From assembly GCF_038433135.1 (NCBI RefSeq), contig NZ_JBCDMV010000004.1:1-64000 (forward strand): 64,000 nucleotides of DNA, given 5' to 3'. Under the pieces are notes generated by a model. That model worked only from the letters and a program-made list of their open reading frames with translations, made no database searches and was not told the origin of the DNA. A program made the position numbers and the translations under genes. Of the stretch, positions 55,101 to 63,166 are shown one piece after another; position 1 is the first letter of the stretch; each line of letters begins with the position of its first letter. Origin of the DNA: Luteococcus sp038433135 (GTDB taxonomy: Bacteria > Actinomycetota > Actinomycetes > Propionibacteriales > Propionibacteriaceae).

Positions 55101-55693
55101 ATCTCCGCCACCAGGTCATTGACCCGGTCCAGGTTGCCCTGCATCGATTCCAGCTTGCGCAGCGCCTTCTCCTTGCGCTTGCGGTGCTTGAGGACGCCGG
55201 CCGCCTCCTCGATGAAGCCGCGACGGATCTCCGGGGTGGCCTGCAGGATGGTGTCCAGCTGCCCCTGCCCGACGATGACGTGCATCTCCCGGCCGATGCC
55301 GGAATCACTCAGCAGTTCCTGCACATCCAGCAGCCGGGCGTGCTGGCCGTTGATGGCGTACTCGCTGCCGCCATTGCGGAACATGGTGCGGCTGATGGTG
55401 ACTTCCGTGTACTCGATCGGCAGGGCGCCGTCGGTGTTGTCGATGGTGAGCACCACCTCGGCCCGGCCCAGAGGAGATCGACCGGATGTGCCGGCAAAGA
55501 TGACGTCCTCCATCTTGCCGCCGCGCAGGCTCTTGGCCCCCTGCTCGCCCATCACCCAGCTCAGGGCGTCCACCACATTGGACTTGCCCGAGCCGTTGGG
55601 CCCCACGACGCAGGTGATACCGGGCTCGAAGTTCAGCGTCGTCGCGGACGCGAAGGACTTGAAGCCACGCAGCGTGAGGCTCTTGAGGTACAC
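52139..55693 (-). CDS. smc: Chromosome segregation ATPase SMC
   Basis: 1184 residues: a full SMC. Walker A GPNGSGKSN (residues 31-39), then a long coiled coil, a hinge in the middle (about 500-640), a second coiled coil, and the C-terminal ABC signature LSGGERSLVAVAFLV with Walker B ILDEVEAALDD. It forms the ring that compacts and separates chromosomes. It lies 4 bases after gtrA. Confidence 0.97.
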   Translation of the reverse strand: MYLKSLTLRGFKSFASATTLNFEPGITCVVGPNGSGKSNVVDALSWVMGEQGAKSLRGGKMEDVIFAGTSGRSPLGRAEVVLTIDNTDGALPIEYTEVTISRTMFRNGGSEYAINGQHARLLDVQELLSDSGIGREMHVIVGQGQLDTILQATPEIRRGFIEEAAGVLKHRKRKEKALRKLESMQGNLDRVNDLVAEIRRQLKPLGRQAEVARKAALIQAELRDAKARLLADDLTQATLALETDLADEKALNEARQKAEARLEAARENELAAELVVAEAQPRLSRAQDTWYGLAALRERVTTTQQIAAERMRHADAQPELGRPGRDPEQLEREATDARDQENELRAEVDALAAKLADAQLRRTAAEKAHAEADQAHAAALRAIADRREGLARLTGQVNSLKSRLGAASEQAERLATQRDEALARADQAAAELATAQRRADEHQGGGDELVAAQQRATEKVSELGSAIQELRRSEQQARQDRAGLAARIDALEMGLDRTDAPAALLAARDQLEGVLGQLTELISVEAGWETAVAAALGSATEAIALNSLEAATAAVEHLKTGELGRAGLLLEGASRSGVSEIPDGHRGALEVISVAEPLQAALERLLGHVALAEDAAAAVALVAQNPDLAAVTRDGDVYSSWLVTGGSASSSSLLEIQAAVDKARSDLDDAEAVIADLERRIKAESLLLEKANAERQAARAAVKESEKQQGDLARQVSVLAQAERSARAEADRLEQSITAAQSTRVKDEAQLAELEARLANASAEGDLAEPDSSERDRHADEARRARTDEMDARLALRTAEERVRALAGRADSLRRAALAERQAREKAAARAAQLRREAEAATAVHTAAGWLLQQVDASRALATRERNDAEAARVAAEGALGVARRETRDLAKELEKLVEGAHRDEMARIEVRMRIESLAERAMSELGIEAKILMEEYGPDLFVPVLTRPDGSALTEEDETPDPIPFVREQQAKRLRTAERNLQVLGRVNPLALEEFDAMQERHAFLAEQLEDLRQTRKDLLEIVDEVDKRVEEVFAAAYADVERTFNEVFPRLFPGGEGRLVLTEPGQWLTTGVDVEARPAGKKVKRLSLLSGGERSLVAVAFLVSLFIARPSPFYILDEVEAALDDANLGRLLGIYEQLRENSQLLVITHQKRTMEIADALYGVTMRGDGVSTVISQRLHHDE

Positions 55694-55697
55694 CCGC

Positions 55698-56324
55698 TCA
55701 CTCCGTCTCGGCAGCGTCGAACACCCGGTCAGCCTCCAGGACCTCGGGCGCGACGACGGGTGCCACGAGCGGGATCTCGTCCAGGTGTCCGGTACGCACG
55801 GCGCGGAAGGTCCACAGCTTGTTCACGATGAAGTTGATCGGCATGGTCAGGGCGATCTGGATCAACTGCGCGTAGTACACCTTCTTTCGCAGGCCGCTCG
55901 AATCGTCCATCCATCCGAAGAAGCGCTCCAGGTAGAAGGCGGACTCAGGCTTGAGCAGGGCGGTCTGGATCAGCATGCCCACCAACAGCGCCACGGCGCC
56001 GATGCCCATGAAGTTGCCGAGCCCCTTCCACCAGGCCGCGGCACCCTGCTTGCGCGCCTTGAAGGTGACACGGCGGTTGAGTTCATAGTTCCAGGTGTTG
56101 GCCACCATGAAGGCAATGACATTCATGACGTGGTACCAACGCACGTTGAAGGCTGTCAGGGGCAGGTCTAAAGCGACCCTCTGGTAGTGCGGCAGGACCC
56201 AGTTGAGCACCACCATCACGGCCAGATTGACCACGATGCCCGAGCCGCCAACCATGCCGAAGACAAAGAATTGACGCAGGTTGCGCTTGTTTCGCTGCGT
56301 GCGGGTCTCGGGAACTTGGCTCAC
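55698..56324 (-). CDS. gtrA: GtrA-family membrane protein
   Basis: 208 residues with four membrane helices. The family start pattern FFVFGMVGGSGIVVNLAV is present, as is NTWNYELNRRVTF. GtrA-like proteins are thought to flip or shuttle polyprenyl-phosphate sugars made by a GtrB-type GT2, and one such GT2 lies 7 kb away at 47955. The start is GTG at 56324; its stop is 4 bases before smc. Confidence 0.88.
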   Translation of the reverse strand: MSQVPETRTQRNKRNLRQFFVFGMVGGSGIVVNLAVMVVLNWVLPHYQRVALDLPLTAFNVRWYHVMNVIAFMVANTWNYELNRRVTFKARKQGAAAWWKGLGNFMGIGAVALLVGMLIQTALLKPESAFYLERFFGWMDDSSGLRKKVYYAQLIQIALTMPINFIVNKLWTFRAVRTGHLDEIPLVAPVVAPEVLEADRVFDAAETE

Positions 56325-56397
56325 AGTCAGCAGAGTCTACCGGCCGCCCGTGCCGCTCCCCCGGCGCCGCGCCCCGCGCCAATTCCATCCGTTCGGG

Positions 56398-57585
56398 CTA
56401 GCAGCCGAATGCCGTGGCCATGAGTTCACATTCGGCGGCCCGGATCCCATGCCCACGAGCAATCGTCCTCCAGTGCGCAACGGCCCCGCGCACCTCGCCA
56501 AGAATCCGGGCAGCGGCATCCCGGTCGAGCCCGAACTGCGGTGCACTGACCATCAGAGCCTCCAAACCGGGCTCGCGAGCAGCCTCGCCGAGGATCGTGG
56601 TGGCGTGCTGCCCCGGTTCGGGGTTGGGGTTGAGGTCGAAGGCCGGCGAGAGCCGCCAGCCGGTGGCGGTACGCAGCACGCCGTGATTGCGCAGGTGGTC
56701 GTCGGTGTTGTTGATCAGCAGTCCAAAGGCAATTCGACGCCAGAGTTGCGCCAGATCCGCCGATGCCGCTGCGCTGTTCAACGCCAGTTCCTCGGCGATC
56801 TCCAGGTAGTCTCGTTCGTCCCCATCGTCGGCGCCCAGTAGCGTCATCGCGCTGAGGTAGCCGACGCGTTTCCCCTTGCTGCGATCGAATCGACGCGACA
56901 GGAGAACCGAGCGCCCTTCGACGCGGGTGAGGCGATGCGCGGGCACGTCCACACCGGCTCGCTCCGCCAGATCCAGCGCGGTCGTCTCCCACGCCATCAC
57001 ATCCCAGCTGTCACCGGGATGCGGGAACTTGGCGATGTGCAGCACGTCTCCGTCGGCGACAGAAGCCTTCGGCCGGGCTCCCCCCAGGCTGGCAGTCCCC
57101 GCGTCCAGCAGCACCTTGATCTCGGCTGCATCATCCTCGTCGCCGGCAACCTTCTCGGCGGCTCGCAGCAGCCTGGGTAGGGCGATGGTCTTGGGCACGT
57201 CCACATGTGTAGCCAGGAATGGCCCGTCGGCCCGGCTGAAACGCAGCGCCCCCTGTCTGGTGGCGTCGCTGACCCCCAGGAGATAGTCGAGGTCCGTGAT
57301 CCCCCGCGCACCCAGTTCTCCGGTGGCCCGCAGCCGTTTGCGGATCAAGTTGCGCCCCCAGCGGTCCGGGGCGGTGTCCGCGACGCAATGGGGCAGCCCG
57401 GCTGAGGGATGCGGGCCCGCGACGAGCGGGAATGCCGGTTCGATCGGGTAGGCACGCGGATCGACGAGGTATGCGGGGCTGTAGACGAAGGTGGTGGTCA
57501 CCGTCCGCCCCAGCTGGACATACAAGGTCCCCGCCTCCACCGAGTGCCCGTCGAGGTCGACGTGGACCCGGGTCGCAGTGCTCAT
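56398..57585 (-). CDS. hipA: HipA-like serine/threonine kinase toxin
   Basis: 395 residues. The N-terminal HipA subdomain (about 5-110) precedes the kinase core. The P-loop-like SLGGARPKA is at 167-175 and an ATP-binding lysine is likely K186 (HIAKFP). The catalytic loop is NNTDDHLRNHG (about 292-302), and the Mg-binding DLN is at 317-319. All key parts are present, so the kinase is probably active. The ATG overlaps the hipB stop by 4 bases. Related kinases arrest growth by phosphorylating a tRNA synthetase. Confidence 0.9.
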   Translation of the reverse strand: MSTATRVHVDLDGHSVEAGTLYVQLGRTVTTTFVYSPAYLVDPRAYPIEPAFPLVAGPHPSAGLPHCVADTAPDRWGRNLIRKRLRATGELGARGITDLDYLLGVSDATRQGALRFSRADGPFLATHVDVPKTIALPRLLRAAEKVAGDEDDAAEIKVLLDAGTASLGGARPKASVADGDVLHIAKFPHPGDSWDVMAWETTALDLAERAGVDVPAHRLTRVEGRSVLLSRRFDRSKGKRVGYLSAMTLLGADDGDERDYLEIAEELALNSAAASADLAQLWRRIAFGLLINNTDDHLRNHGVLRTATGWRLSPAFDLNPNPEPGQHATTILGEAAREPGLEALMVSAPQFGLDRDAAARILGEVRGAVAHWRTIARGHGIRAAECELMATAFGC

Positions 57586-57884
57586 CGGCGGACCCGTTTG
57601 GGCAGCGCCTGGTCTGAACGGGCACGCCCCAGATCGGTCTCGAAGGGATCGAAGGCGGTCACGATCTGGTCCCGTATCCCCAGAGCTGCCGCAACATTCA
57701 GGACGGTGTCGAAGCCGACCTTGACGTCGCCATTCTCCAGCCGACTGAGCGTACTGCGAGAGATCGCGGCACGATCGGCGACCACAGCGGCGGGCAGGTT
57801 CAACAACTTGCGCCAGGTGGCGAGGTGGGCGCCAATGGACTGCCCCGCACGGATCGTGCCGAACGGTGTGGGTCGGGTTGCCAT
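57582..57884 (-). CDS. hipB: HipB-like XRE antitoxin/repressor
   Basis: 100 residues. An XRE helix-turn-helix covers about 20-75 (VADRAAISRSTLSRLENGDV). The start MATRPTPF was chosen. It should bind its own promoter and the HipA partner. The upstream sequence (57885-57960) is clearly AT-richer than its surroundings and contains AGATC/GATCT arms at 57933-57952. This fits recent acquisition. Confidence 0.88.
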   Translation of the reverse strand: MATRPTPFGTIRAGQSIGAHLATWRKLLNLPAAVVADRAAISRSTLSRLENGDVKVGFDTVLNVAAALGIRDQIVTAFDPFETDLGRARSDQALPKRVRR

Positions 57885-58022
57885 GCCACCACCATAAGAC
57901 AACATCGCATGAATACGACATTTTTTGATATTAGATCTTTCTTGAGCGATCTACACTCCTAGCCCACCGAGGCACCGAGCTGGTTCCCAGCTTCCAGTTG
58001 TGGCAGGGCCAGCGGAAGCCCC

Positions 58023-58078
58023 TCAGCGCAGCCGCTGGCACTTGGGGCAGTAGAAGGAACGGCAAGTCTGCCCACACC
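58023..58078 (-). pseudogene. Truncated duplicate of the mutM 3' end
   Basis: Read on the minus strand from 58076, the peptide is CGQTCRSFYCPKCQRLR then a stop. It matches the end of MutM (CGQ...RSSFRCPKCQRLR, stop at 58601) except for an internal loss of about 8 residues and several substitutions. The two copies lie about 580 bases apart, on the same strand, and flank a toxin-antitoxin remnant. Confidence 0.85.
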
Positions 58079-58104
58079 AAAACAATTCGTATTACACTCA
58101 ACCC

Positions 58105-58353
58105 ATGGAGACCATCAACGGCGAGCCCGTCACCCCGGAGATGATCCAGGCCTGGGCCGATGAGGCCGAGCGTGGGTACGACATCGAGAAAGTGCGCAAG
58201 CGCGGCCGCAAGCCCAACGGTGACGGCCCCGCCCGCGTCGTCCCCGTCCGACTGGATGACACTCTGCTCGCCGCAATCGACGATCGCGCCGAGCGGGAGG
58301 GCACCAACCGCTCCTCCGTCATCCGCGAGATCCTCCGCGCCCACGTGGCATGA
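58105..58353 (+). CDS. Ribbon-helix-helix antitoxin
   Basis: 82 residues. The N-terminal half is polar (METINGEPVTPEMIQ). The C-terminal RHH domain has VVPVRLDDTLLAAIDDRAER and TNRSSVIREILRAH. The stop overlaps a following ATG by 4 bases, as in antitoxin-toxin pairs. The downstream toxin reading frame is broken. It could be an orphan antitoxin or regulator. Confidence 0.8.
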   Translation: METINGEPVTPEMIQAWADEAERGYDIEKVRKRGRKPNGDGPARVVPVRLDDTLLAAIDDRAEREGTNRSSVIREILRAHVA

Positions 58354-58588
58354 AGGTCAATCCCCTCGACGTTGAAGCACGGCATCAGCGAAGACGGCAT
58401 TCTTCGCGCAGGGAGCATCGCGCTTACGAAAGCGAGCCCGACGACGCGATGCCCGCCAAGCAGTTCATCATGGGCTGGGATACCAACGGACGGCTTCTGG
58501 AGCTTGCCATCACACCTTCGACAGTGGGAACCAAGTGATCATCCATGCCATGAAGGCTCGAAAGTCCTTCCGCTCGCTTCTGGGCTGA
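58350..58588 (+). pseudogene. Frameshifted toxin of the RHH module
   Basis: Three frames give parts of one protein: MKVNPLDV (from 58350), then KHGISEDGILRAG (frame at 58372), then PDDAMPAKQFIMGWDTNGRL (first frame again), then VIIHAMKARKSFRSLLG to a stop at 58588. The parts in order resemble a small toxin (HGIS...GRLLE...IHAM pattern, BrnT- or DUF4258-like, named with low certainty). At least three frame changes make it inactive. Confidence 0.75.
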
Positions 58589-58600
58589 ACCAAGAAGCTG

Positions 58601-59449
58601 TCAGCGCAGCCGTTGGCACTTGGGGCAGCGGAAGGAACTGCGGTTCATGAAGCGCTCTCGCACGATCAGCTGCCCACACCTGGGACAGGGCAGGTCGGCC
58701 TGGCCGTAGGCATTCAGCGACCGGTCGAAGTAGCCGGATTCGCCGTTGACGTGCACATAGAGCGAGTCGAAGCTGGTGCCGCCCTGTTCCAGCGCCTCGC
58801 GCATCACCTGCTGCGCCGCCTCCAGCACCGCGCGCGCCTGGGTCTTGGTGAGCTTCTCGGTGGGCGTCTCAGGGTGCACCTTCGCCTGCCAGAGTGCCTC
58901 GTCGGCGTAGATGTTGCCGATGCCGCTGACCAGCTTCTGGTCCAGCAGCGCCCGCTTCACGGTGGTCCGTCGGGCGCGCATCCGCTCGGCGACGGCGGGC
59001 AGGTCGAAGGCGTCGTCAAAGGGGTCCAGCGCGATGTGCCCGATCTCCATCGGCAACATGGCGCCGCCAAAGCTGACCGACAGGCCACCGAACATCCGCT
59101 GGTCGACGAAGCGCAGCTCACGCTCCACGTCGCCCAGACCGGTCAGGGTGAAGACCACCCGGGTGTGTGGCAGCAGCACGTCGCCGGGACGGTTGATCCG
59201 GAACTGGCCGCTCATTCCCAGATGGGCCAGCAGCGCGTCCTCGTCCTGGAAGGGGAACCACAGGTACTTGCCGCGCCGACGTGGGATGTCGAAAATTCTG
59301 CCCAGCAGGCACTGCTCGAAGTCGGCCGCGCCCAGGGCGTGCCCCCGGACGGGCCGGGGGTGCAGCACCTGCACCCGGTCAATCCGGCTGCGAGCCAACA
59401 TCGGCCCAAGGCCGGCACGAACGGTTTCGACCTCGGGCAACTCGGGCAT
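58601..59449 (-). CDS. mutM: Formamidopyrimidine-DNA glycosylase
   Basis: Removes 8-oxoguanine and formamidopyrimidines from DNA. It has 282 residues. The catalytic Pro-Glu start PELPEVETVR, the central H2TH region (SGIGNIYADEALWQ) and the C-terminal zinc finger (CPRCGQ...CPKC) are complete. It follows rnc with a 42-base gap. Its 3' end is duplicated at 58023. Confidence 0.97.
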   Translation of the reverse strand: MPELPEVETVRAGLGPMLARSRIDRVQVLHPRPVRGHALGAADFEQCLLGRIFDIPRRRGKYLWFPFQDEDALLAHLGMSGQFRINRPGDVLLPHTRVVFTLTGLGDVERELRFVDQRMFGGLSVSFGGAMLPMEIGHIALDPFDDAFDLPAVAERMRARRTTVKRALLDQKLVSGIGNIYADEALWQAKVHPETPTEKLTKTQARAVLEAAQQVMREALEQGGTSFDSLYVHVNGESGYFDRSLNAYGQADLPCPRCGQLIVRERFMNRSSFRCPKCQRLR

Positions 59450-59491
59450 GGCGTCGCTTTCTTGCGGCTGGGGTGAGTCAGGCTGGGTACG

Positions 59492-60262
59492 TCAGGAACG
59501 CGCGGGTGGTGACTGCTCTGCGGCGTCGTCCACGGGGACGACGTCCTCACGGGCCGCCGCCTCGGCAGCCTGCGCCGCCTGGATCGCCGCAAAGGCCTTG
59601 CCAGCGGCTTCCTGCTCGGCCTGCTTCTTGTTGCGGCCCTCACCGGTACCGTACTCGACGCCGTTCACCACGGCGCGCGCCGTGAAGTGCTTGTCGTGGT
59701 CCGGGCCGAAATCCTCGATCCGATAGCTCGGCATGGCATAGCCGGCATTGGCGCAGACCTCCTGCAGGGAGGTCTTCCAGTCCAGCCCGGCACCCAGGTG
59801 ATCGGCCTCGTCCACCAGCGGATCAAACAGGTGGTGCACGAAGCGCTCCGCCATGCCCATCCCGCCGGTCAGGAAGATGGCGCCGATCAACGCCTCCGTC
59901 GTGTCGGCCAGGATCGACGTCTTGTCGTGCCCACCAGTGGTGATCTCGCCGCGGCCCAGCTTGACCAGCGGGCCGATCTCCAGCCCACGGGCCACCTCGG
60001 CCAGCGTCACCGCATTGACCACGGCGGCGCGCAGCTTGGCCAGCCGCCCCTCCGGATAGTCCGGGAAGGTGCCGTAGAGGTGTTCGGTGACGACGATCCC
60101 CAGCACCGCGTCGCCCAGGAATTCCAGGCGTTCGTTGGTGGGGATGCCGCCGTTCTCGTAGGCGAACGAGCGATGCGTCAGCGCAAGCTCGAAGAGCTGG
60201 GCGTCCAAGGGGACACCCAGCTCGTCAAGAAGCTGCTGGAAACGGCTCGGTTGAGCCGCCAT
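59492..60262 (-). CDS. rnc: Ribonuclease III
   Basis: 256 residues. The signature NERLEFLGDAVLG holds the catalytic Glu and Asp. A dsRNA-binding domain (about 160-228) precedes an Ala/Glu-rich tail. It matures rRNA and cuts double-stranded RNA. Its ATG is one base after the rpmF stop. Confidence 0.96.
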   Translation of the reverse strand: MAAQPSRFQQLLDELGVPLDAQLFELALTHRSFAYENGGIPTNERLEFLGDAVLGIVVTEHLYGTFPDYPEGRLAKLRAAVVNAVTLAEVARGLEIGPLVKLGRGEITTGGHDKTSILADTTEALIGAIFLTGGMGMAERFVHHLFDPLVDEADHLGAGLDWKTSLQEVCANAGYAMPSYRIEDFGPDHDKHFTARAVVNGVEYGTGEGRNKKQAEQEAAGKAFAAIQAAQAAEAAAREDVVPVDDAAEQSPPARS

Positions 60263-60263
60263 G

Positions 60264-60455
60264 TCAGGCGTCGAGAACCTGGCGACGCGCGTTGCGGGGG
60301 CCGTACTGGCCGCACGCGGGGCACGCGGTGTGCTGCAGGTGGGCCTCACGGCACGCCGGGTTCACGCAGGTGACCAGGTTCACGGCAGTCGCCTTCCACT
60401 GCGCGCGACGGCTGCGGGTGTTGCTCCGGGACATCTTCCGCTTCGGGACTGCCAC
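60264..60455 (-). CDS. rpmF: 50S ribosomal protein L32
   Basis: 63 residues. Basic N-terminus (MAVPKRKMSRSNTRSRRAQW) and a complete zinc ribbon (CVNPAC and CPAC). The GTG start has AAGGAG upstream. It sits between DUF177 and rnc, the standard order. Confidence 0.96.
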   Translation of the reverse strand: MAVPKRKMSRSNTRSRRAQWKATAVNLVTCVNPACREAHLQHTACPACGQYGPRNARRQVLDA

Positions 60456-60501
60456 GATCTTCTCCTTGAGCTATCCGTCTTCCCCGGGTGGGGCGACGGG
60501 A

Positions 60502-61056
60502 TCAGTTGTCTTCGTCGGTGCCGTGCACGTCCAGCTCGGAGAGCTTGCCCCAGCGGGGGTCGATCTCCTCACCGTGGCTGTGGTCCGGATCATCGTTCAG
60601 GACGAAGCCGCATTCCGGGCAGAGTCCCAAACAATCATCCCGACACAGGGGCGTGAAGGGCAGTTCCAGCACCACGGCGTCACGCAGCGCGGGGTCGAGG
60701 TCGATCATCTCGTCCTCGATCCGGCTGGCGTCCTCCTCCGCATCCTTCTCCGGGTAGAAGTACAGCTCCTGCAGGTCGTAGGTCTCCTCGGTGGAGAAGT
60801 CGACCAGGCAGCGTGCACATTCGCCCTTGAGGGTGGCGTCGGCGGTGCCGGTGACCAGAACGCCCTCCACCACGCTCTCGAGCCGAAGATCGAGGGTGAT
60901 GTCGGAGCCCTGGGGCACTGCGATCATGTCGATGCCCAGATCCGCGGGCGCCTCGGCAACCCGATGGATCTCCTTCATCGTTCCAGCCCGACGCGCCAGC
61001 TCGTGGATCTCGAGGACGAGAGACGAGCGATGGTCGAGGTGGTGATGCGAGTTCAT
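60502..61056 (-). CDS. DUF177 (YceD-like) protein
   Basis: 184 residues. It has CARCLVDF and a C-terminal CRDDCLGLCPECG, a four-Cys pattern. DUF177 proteins are linked to 23S rRNA processing in other bacteria. The start is ATG at 61056, with AAGGGA upstream. Next gene is rpmF, as is usual. Confidence 0.92.
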   Translation of the reverse strand: MNSHHHLDHRSSLVLEIHELARRAGTMKEIHRVAEAPADLGIDMIAVPQGSDITLDLRLESVVEGVLVTGTADATLKGECARCLVDFSTEETYDLQELYFYPEKDAEEDASRIEDEMIDLDPALRDAVVLELPFTPLCRDDCLGLCPECGFVLNDDPDHSHGEEIDPRWGKLSELDVHGTDEDN

Positions 61057-61157
61057 CACGAGTTCCCTTCAACGCACAGCAGACATGACAGCGTCATGAC
61101 CGAGGGCCAACTCTATCCGAGATCATCGCCGGGACAAAAACGTGATGGGATGGGCCG

Positions 61158-61784
61158 GTGAATCGCTACCGTACCGTCGCCCGCGACGCGAGCGCCCGGA
61201 TCGAGGTCAAGCGCTCGGTCTTCCTGTGTGACGTCGCCAGGATCACCGACGAGGCCGAGGCCCGCGCCGTGGTGGAACGGGCCCGGACGAGCCATCGCGA
61301 TGCCCGCCACCACTGCTCCGCCTTCATCTGGACCCCGACCGCTTCCATGTCCCGCTCCTCCGACGACGGGGAGCCCTCCGGCACGGCCGGGGCTCCGATG
61401 TTGGAGGTGCTGCGCGGGGCCGGGCTGACCGAGGTGGTCGCCGTGGTGACCCGCTGGTTCGGCGGCACCCTGCTGGGTGCGGGCGGTCTGGTGCGGGCCT
61501 ATTCCGACGCCGTCGCCGAGGGCCTGGCCGCCGCCGGGGTGCTGGAACGCGAGCTGGTGACCGAGGTGGAGGTCGGCCTGGACCACGCCCTGGCCGCCCG
61601 CGCCGAATCCGAGCTGCGGGCCAAGGGCTTTGCCGTGCTGGACGTGGACTACGCCCAGCGGGTGACGCTCCGGCTGGGGGTTCCCGAGGCCCGGTGGGAG
61701 CTGCTGGAGGCCAGCCTCGCCGAACTCACCCATGGCAGCGTCGCCCCCGAACGAGTGGGCGAACGCTGGGTGGATCTGGCCTGA
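61158..61784 (+). CDS. YigZ/IMPACT-family protein
   Basis: 208 residues. The N-terminal domain has SRSSDDGEPSGTAGAPML and VTRWFGGTLLGAGGL; a C-terminal ferredoxin-like domain follows (about 135-200). The family is linked to translation control in eukaryotes; its bacterial role is unclear. GTG start. Divergent from DUF177. Confidence 0.9.
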   Translation: MNRYRTVARDASARIEVKRSVFLCDVARITDEAEARAVVERARTSHRDARHHCSAFIWTPTASMSRSSDDGEPSGTAGAPMLEVLRGAGLTEVVAVVTRWFGGTLLGAGGLVRAYSDAVAEGLAAAGVLERELVTEVEVGLDHALAARAESELRAKGFAVLDVDYAQRVTLRLGVPEARWELLEASLAELTHGSVAPERVGERWVDLA

Positions 61785-61919
61785 CGCTCGCCCCGATCAC
61801 CGAGATCGTCCAGACCCCTACCCAAAATGGCAGCCAGGCGGACACAGAAATCAAATGGCACGTTCCAAACCGCATTTTGTTGCCAACTTGAGCAGGCCTG
61901 ACGGGCAGAGGGCGCCCCA

Positions 61920-62435
61920 TCAGCCCCGCTGGCGCTCGCCAACCTTGCGCTGAATGGCCTGGGCCACATTCGCGGTGACGAATTCGCTCACGTCGCCGCC
62001 GTAGCTGGCGATCTCCCGCATCATCGTCGACGAGATGGTGGCATAGGGCCCACCCGCCGGCAGGAAGACAGTCTCGATCCCGGAGACGTGGGTGTTGATG
62101 TGGGCCATCTGCAGCTCGTAGTCGAAGTCGCTGGCGAAACGCAGGCCCTTCACGATCACGCTACAGCCCTCGGTCTTGGCGTAGTCCACCAGCAGGCCCT
62201 CGATCAGCCCCACCTGTACCCCGGGGATGTGTGCGGTGGCCTCGCGCACCAGAGCCACCCGTTCGTCCTGGTCAAACATGTGGCTGGCCTTCTGCGAGTT
62301 CTTGCCCACCGCCACCAGGACCTCGTCGAAGACCTTGTGGGCGCGTTCGATCACGTCCAGGTGGCCCTTGGTGATCGGGTCGAAGGAGCCGGGGACGATC
62401 GCCTTGACGTGCCGGCCGCTGCTTTCACTGCTCAT
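61920..62435 (-). CDS. coaD: Phosphopantetheine adenylyltransferase
   Basis: Fourth step of coenzyme A synthesis. It has 171 residues. The nucleotidyl-transfer motif is GSFDPITKGHLD (TxGH form), and SSTMMREIASYGG lies near the C-terminus. The start MSSESSGRHV overlaps the rsmD end by 11 bases. Confidence 0.95.
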   Translation of the reverse strand: MSSESSGRHVKAIVPGSFDPITKGHLDVIERAHKVFDEVLVAVGKNSQKASHMFDQDERVALVREATAHIPGVQVGLIEGLLVDYAKTEGCSVIVKGLRFASDFDYELQMAHINTHVSGIETVFLPAGGPYATISSTMMREIASYGGDVSEFVTANVAQAIQRKVGERQRG

Positions 62436-63009
62436 CGGGAGCCTCTCGCTGACAGAAGTGCAGGACGGTTTCACCGTAGCCGCGGCTCCAGTGTTCCGTG
62501 CCGTTCGGGAAGACCGGATCGCCGCTGCGGGCGCTGCGCTCCAGCACGATCAGCCCGTTGTGCACCAGCCGTGGCAGCGCCAACTCCAGTGTGTGGCCGA
62601 TCTGCTCATTGGTGAAGGGGTAGGGCGGATCCAGCCAGATCACGTCGAAGAGCTGGCCCTCGCGGGGCAGGAAGGCGTCGACGCCTGCCCCCACCACCTC
62701 CACCGGCAGTTTGGTCTTGGCGGCATTGGCCTTGATCAGCCGGGCGGTGGGCTGGTCGTGCTCGACGAGTACCACCGGCCCCGCGCCCCGGCTGGCGGCC
62801 TCCAGCCCCACCCCGCCGGATCCGGCGTAGAGGTCGCAGAAGGCGATCCCCGCCAGTTGGCCGTCGGCGCCCGCGTCGGAGCCGCCATTCCAGGTGGCCA
62901 AGGTGCTGAACAGGGCCTCCCGAACCCGGTCGGTGGTGGGGCGGGTCTTCTCCCCCGGCGGGGTCTGCAGCCGCATGCCGCCGGCGCTGCCGGCAATGAT
63001 CCTGCTCAT
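62425..63009 (-). CDS. rsmD: 16S rRNA (guanine-N2)-methyltransferase RsmD
   Basis: 194 residues. The SAM-binding FCDLYAGSGGVGLEAASRG and the catalytic DPPYPF motif identify the family; it methylates G966 of 16S rRNA in E. coli. The start MSRIIAGSAGG is the family start. Confidence 0.94.
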   Translation of the reverse strand: MSRIIAGSAGGMRLQTPPGEKTRPTTDRVREALFSTLATWNGGSDAGADGQLAGIAFCDLYAGSGGVGLEAASRGAGPVVLVEHDQPTARLIKANAAKTKLPVEVVGAGVDAFLPREGQLFDVIWLDPPYPFTNEQIGHTLELALPRLVHNGLIVLERSARSGDPVFPNGTEHWSRGYGETVLHFCQREAPDEQ

Positions 63010-63062
63010 GTCGCCCCACCCTAGCGGGGCCACCCGCGCCGCGGCGGGTGCCAGGCCCGCCC

Positions 63063-63149
63063 GGTCTGCGCCACAAACTGCATTCTGAATGCCACCCAGT
63101 GCCTCCAGGGCATCGGGTCCGAATCAGGATGTGGTTTGTGGCACAGACC
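63063..63149. repeat. Imperfect 21-base inverted repeat
   Basis: GGTCTGCGCCACAAAC... (63063-63083) pairs with 63129-63149 (reverse reading GGTCTGTGCCACAAAC...), about 18 of 21 positions, with a 45-base loop. A similar short string CAAACCGCATT lies at 61868-61885. It may be a terminator or a small mobile-type repeat. Confidence 0.6.
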
Positions 63150-63166
63150 GGCAGCGCCCCGGCAGG

